A stretch of DNA of 32,820 nucleotides. It comes from Ruminococcus sp. UBA3665. GTDB taxonomy: Bacteria > Bacillota > Clostridia > Oscillospirales > Ruminococcaceae. Positions 30,887 to 32,820 of this stretch are shown piece after piece. Every line of letters begins with the position of its first letter. Position 1 is the first letter of the stretch. The position numbers and the translations under genes are program-made. The notes below the pieces were generated by a model, which did no database searches, was not told the origin of the DNA, and worked only from the letters and a program-made list of their open reading frames with translations. The stretch is taken from NCBI GenBank assembly GCA_002373165.1, contig DFJS01000088.1:1-32820 (forward strand), read 5' to 3'.

Positions 30887-31798
30887 TCACCACGGCTGGA
30901 CTGTGCCGATGATTTCACGCACAGAACTGATATGATTCTGATCTAAGAAATCATTCATCTGGCTGATAATTTTAATCGGCGCATAAGGGTCTGTGAAGAC
31001 GGCCATGCCAACCTGAACGGCAGAAGCTCCGGCCATCATGAGTTCAATGGCATCTTCTCCCGTATTCACGCCGCCCATGCCGATAACAGGAATTTTGACT
31101 GCATTTGCCGTCTGCCATACCATCCGGACGGCAACAGGGAAAATTCCTGCGCCGGACAGACCGCCGACGTTATTTCTCAGAACAGGCCGTCTTGTCCGGA
31201 TATCAATTCTCATGCCAAGAAGCGTATTAATCAGCGAAACAGCATCTGCCCCTTCGGCTTCGACAGCTTTGGCGATATCTGTAATACTGGTTACATTCGG
31301 GGACAGTTTGACGATCAGGGGCTTTTTAGTCGCCTTTCTGACAGCGGCAGTGACCTGCCCGGCCATTTCGCACGATGTGCCGAATGCCGCGCCGCCCTGT
31401 CTGACATTCGGGCAGGAAATATTCAATTCCAGCATATGCACATCAGTAGCATCTAATTTTTCAGCGACTTCGGCGCATTCTTCCGGCGTTGCGCCGGCGA
31501 TGTTCGCCAGAATGACAGTATTTTTTGTCATGAGATTCGGCAGTTCATGTTCGATAAAATAATCAATGCCGGGGTTCTGCAAGCCGACGGAATTCAGCAT
31601 ACCGGCCGGCGTTTCGGCAATTCTGGGTGCAGGATTGCCTGTGCGCTTCTGGCCTGTCGTGCCTTTGGTAGCGATGCCGCCCAGTTCTGACAAGCTATAA
31701 AATTCTTCATATTCTCTGCCGTAGCCGAATACGCCGGATGCCGGAATAATCGGATTTTTAAAATCTATTCCGCAGAGATTCACAGATAAATCAGCCAT
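30887..31798 (-). CDS. pyrD: Dihydroorotate dehydrogenase B, catalytic subunit
   Basis: Oxidises dihydroorotate to orotate in pyrimidine synthesis with FMN as cofactor, passing electrons to NAD through PyrK. The 303 residues show the class 1B pattern: NPIIPASGVFGYG, TKGTT, MLNSVGLQNPG, LNISCPNVRQGG (catalytic Cys near 137, not Ser as in class 2), LSPNV, SLINTLLGM and GMGGVNTGEDAIE. The start codon overlaps the pyrK stop by one base (TAATG), so the two subunits are translationally coupled and probably made in equal amounts. It belongs to the pyrK-pyrD-ruvX unit. Confidence 0.95.
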   Translation of the reverse strand: MADLSVNLCGIDFKNPIIPASGVFGYGREYEEFYSLSELGGIATKGTTGQKRTGNPAPRIAETPAGMLNSVGLQNPGIDYFIEHELPNLMTKNTVILANIAGATPEECAEVAEKLDATDVHMLELNISCPNVRQGGAAFGTSCEMAGQVTAAVRKATKKPLIVKLSPNVTSITDIAKAVEAEGADAVSLINTLLGMRIDIRTRRPVLRNNVGGLSGAGIFPVAVRMVWQTANAVKIPVIGMGGVNTGEDAIELMMAGASAVQVGMAVFTDPYAPIKIISQMNDFLDQNHISSVREIIGTVQPW

Positions 31799-32568
31799 TA
31801 CCAGAGCACCTCCTCAGCTTTGAATACAGGGCCGTTTTTGCACACATGCAGAAATTCTTCCTGATTCTGTTTTTTGATTTTACATGCACAGCCCAGACAG
31901 GCTCCGATTCCGCAGGCCATGCGTTCTTCCAGAGAGACTTCACAGTAAGTCCGGTTCCGGATACAGACTTCGGAAACAGCTTTCAGCATTGGCAGTGAAC
32001 CGCAGGCAAAGACGGCATCCGCGCCTTCACTGAGAAGCTGTTCCAGCGGAGCAGTGACAAAGCCTTTGACTGCTCCGGCAGAGCCGTCTTCTGTACAGCA
32101 GATGGTGCTTGCGCCGCAGGCTTCCAGATCTTCCTGCAAAATTACCTGCTGAAATGTCCGGAATCCGCTGATTGCTGTCGCTTTTCCGCCGTAATAGGCC
32201 GCAAGCGGAAGCATCGGGGGTACGCCGATTCCGCCTCCGACCAGAATTACATGCTGTGCCTCCGGCATCAGAGTAAAGCCGTGTCCCAGAGGTGCAATCA
32301 TATCCAGGTAATCGCCCTGATTCAGATCGGCAATGGCCTGAGTGCCTTTATGCTTGATGACAAATACAATCCGGAGTGTGCCCTGTTCTCTATTGATTCC
32401 GGCGATGGAAATCGGCCGTCTTAAGCCGAAGCCTTTCGGCAGAATATGCACAAACTGTCCGGGGCAGGCAATTGCAGCGATTTCCGGACAAAGCATAGTC
32501 AGACTATACACATCCTTGGCAAGAGCCTGCTTGTGAATGATAGGATATTCTCCTTGCAGATATTTCAT
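31798..32568 (-). CDS. pyrK: Dihydroorotate dehydrogenase B, electron transfer subunit
   Basis: Carries FAD and a [2Fe-2S] cluster and passes electrons from PyrD to NAD. The 256 residues include the FAD-binding RRPISIAGI, the nucleotide-binding LVGGGIGVPPMLPLA and FACGSLPMLKAV, and the C-terminal cluster motif ACGIGACLGCACK with a fourth Cys in HVCKNGPVF. The ATG at 32568 has GAGG about 10 nt upstream and is preferred over an in-frame GTG at 32583 that would overlap the ribosome binding site. First gene of its operon. No clear PyrR-type attenuator was seen in its short leader. Confidence 0.93.
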   Translation of the reverse strand: MKYLQGEYPIIHKQALAKDVYSLTMLCPEIAAIACPGQFVHILPKGFGLRRPISIAGINREQGTLRIVFVIKHKGTQAIADLNQGDYLDMIAPLGHGFTLMPEAQHVILVGGGIGVPPMLPLAAYYGGKATAISGFRTFQQVILQEDLEACGASTICCTEDGSAGAVKGFVTAPLEQLLSEGADAVFACGSLPMLKAVSEVCIRNRTYCEVSLEERMACGIGACLGCACKIKKQNQEEFLHVCKNGPVFKAEEVLW

Positions 32569-32611
32569 AATTAAAAACCTCACAATTCTGTGATTTTGAA
32601 TATATATCTTT

Positions 32612-32640
32612 ATTTTAGCATAAATCTGTCAATTTGTCAA
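32612..32640 (-). promoter_or_regulatory. Sigma-A promoter of the pyrK-pyrD operon
   Basis: Minus-strand TTGACA (32635-32640), 17 bp, TAAAAT (32612-32617). A second TTGACA lies inside the spacer. The leader to the ATG is about 35-40 nt, too short for an attenuator. Confidence 0.8.
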
Positions 32641-32707
32641 TAAGCGGATTTGTAAAAAAAGAGGTTTTTATACAAAATGCATAATTCAAAAATATCAAAA
32701 ATTTCCC

Positions 32708-32736
32708 TTGACTTTCTAAATCTGATGTGTTACAAT
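32708..32736 (+). promoter_or_regulatory. Strong sigma-A promoter at the right edge
   Basis: TTGACT (32708-32713), 17 bp, TACAAT (32731-32736). It drives transcription out of the right end of the window through the AGGAGGG and ATG at 32785. Confidence 0.75.
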
Positions 32737-32784
32737 GATAGTAAAGTATACTATTTAAATTATATTATACCAGGAGGGATTGTT

Positions 32785-32802
32785 ATGAAAAAAATAGTAT
32801 AG
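32785..32802 (+). other. Five-codon reading frame behind a full ribosome binding site
   Basis: AGGAGGG lies 6 nt before the ATG at 32785, and the frame reads MKKIV then TAG (32800-32802). It contains a run of seven A. A shift by one base in either direction meets another stop within about ten codons. It could be a leader peptide, a broken gene start or a mere coincidence. The sequence ends 18 nt later, so what follows is not visible. Confidence 0.4.
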
Positions 32803-32820
32803 TTATTCAACTTTAAAATA

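Overview
The window looks like chromosomal DNA of a low-to-moderate GC, anaerobic, endospore-lineage Firmicute, most likely a Ruminococcus-type member of the Oscillospiraceae. The evidence is a secreted two-module pectate lyase, a GlgB-GlgC-GlgD-GlgA glycogen operon with the clostridial non-catalytic GlgD subunit, an intact SpoIIE gene preceded by a Spo0A-type box, PyrK/PyrD-type dihydroorotate dehydrogenase, AAAGGAGG ribosome binding sites and near-consensus sigma-A promoters. The species is inferred, not proven. No rRNA, tRNA, CRISPR array, transposase or phage gene was seen.

Layout. 1-2515 (minus): 5' part of a secreted PL1 + PL9-like pectate lyase that runs off the left edge. 2755-5428 (plus): a perfect consensus promoter, an XRE regulator and a four-part PBP1/GGDEF-like/AraC sensor-regulator whose start lies inside the XRE gene. 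5497-6113: a small XRE regulator (minus) and a possible small RNA (plus). 6188-7948 (plus): an SGNH carbohydrate O-acetylesterase with a duplicated C-terminal module. 7949-8290: a gene-free stretch with two related inverted-repeat elements in opposite orientation around a perfect 16-bp palindrome. 8291-11411: MntR/DtxR-like regulator plus 4'-phosphopantetheinyl transferase (minus), divergent from a two-gene ABC exporter (plus). 11460-17677 (minus): glgB-glgC-glgD-glgA behind a roughly 295-nt structured leader. 17758-20101 (minus): spoIIE with a promoter built like Spo0A-activated ones. 20188-30151 (minus): a close-packed run of housekeeping and unknown genes (TrmL-like methyltransferase with an extra N-terminal module, two DUF1963 paralogues, DegV, a serine beta-lactamase-like protein, an HI0933-type flavoprotein, a possible small membrane protein, an unknown protein, a COG2509 flavoprotein, RsmA, an LRR_5 protein). 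30259-30432 (plus): a 57-residue membrane-anchored protein. 30454-32640 (minus): pyrK-pyrD-ruvX-like. The right edge has a strong plus-strand promoter and ribosome binding site leading into a five-codon frame.

How it fits together. The left third is about plant cell wall use: pectin cleavage, carbohydrate deacetylation and a sugar-sensor-like regulator. The middle handles storage of the resulting carbon as glycogen and entry into sporulation. The right third is core metabolism (pyrimidines, rRNA and tRNA methylation, fatty-acid binding). The least explained parts are the paired inverted-repeat elements at 7971-8234, the glgB leader, the candidate small RNA near 6014-6113, and the XRE/AraC overlap.
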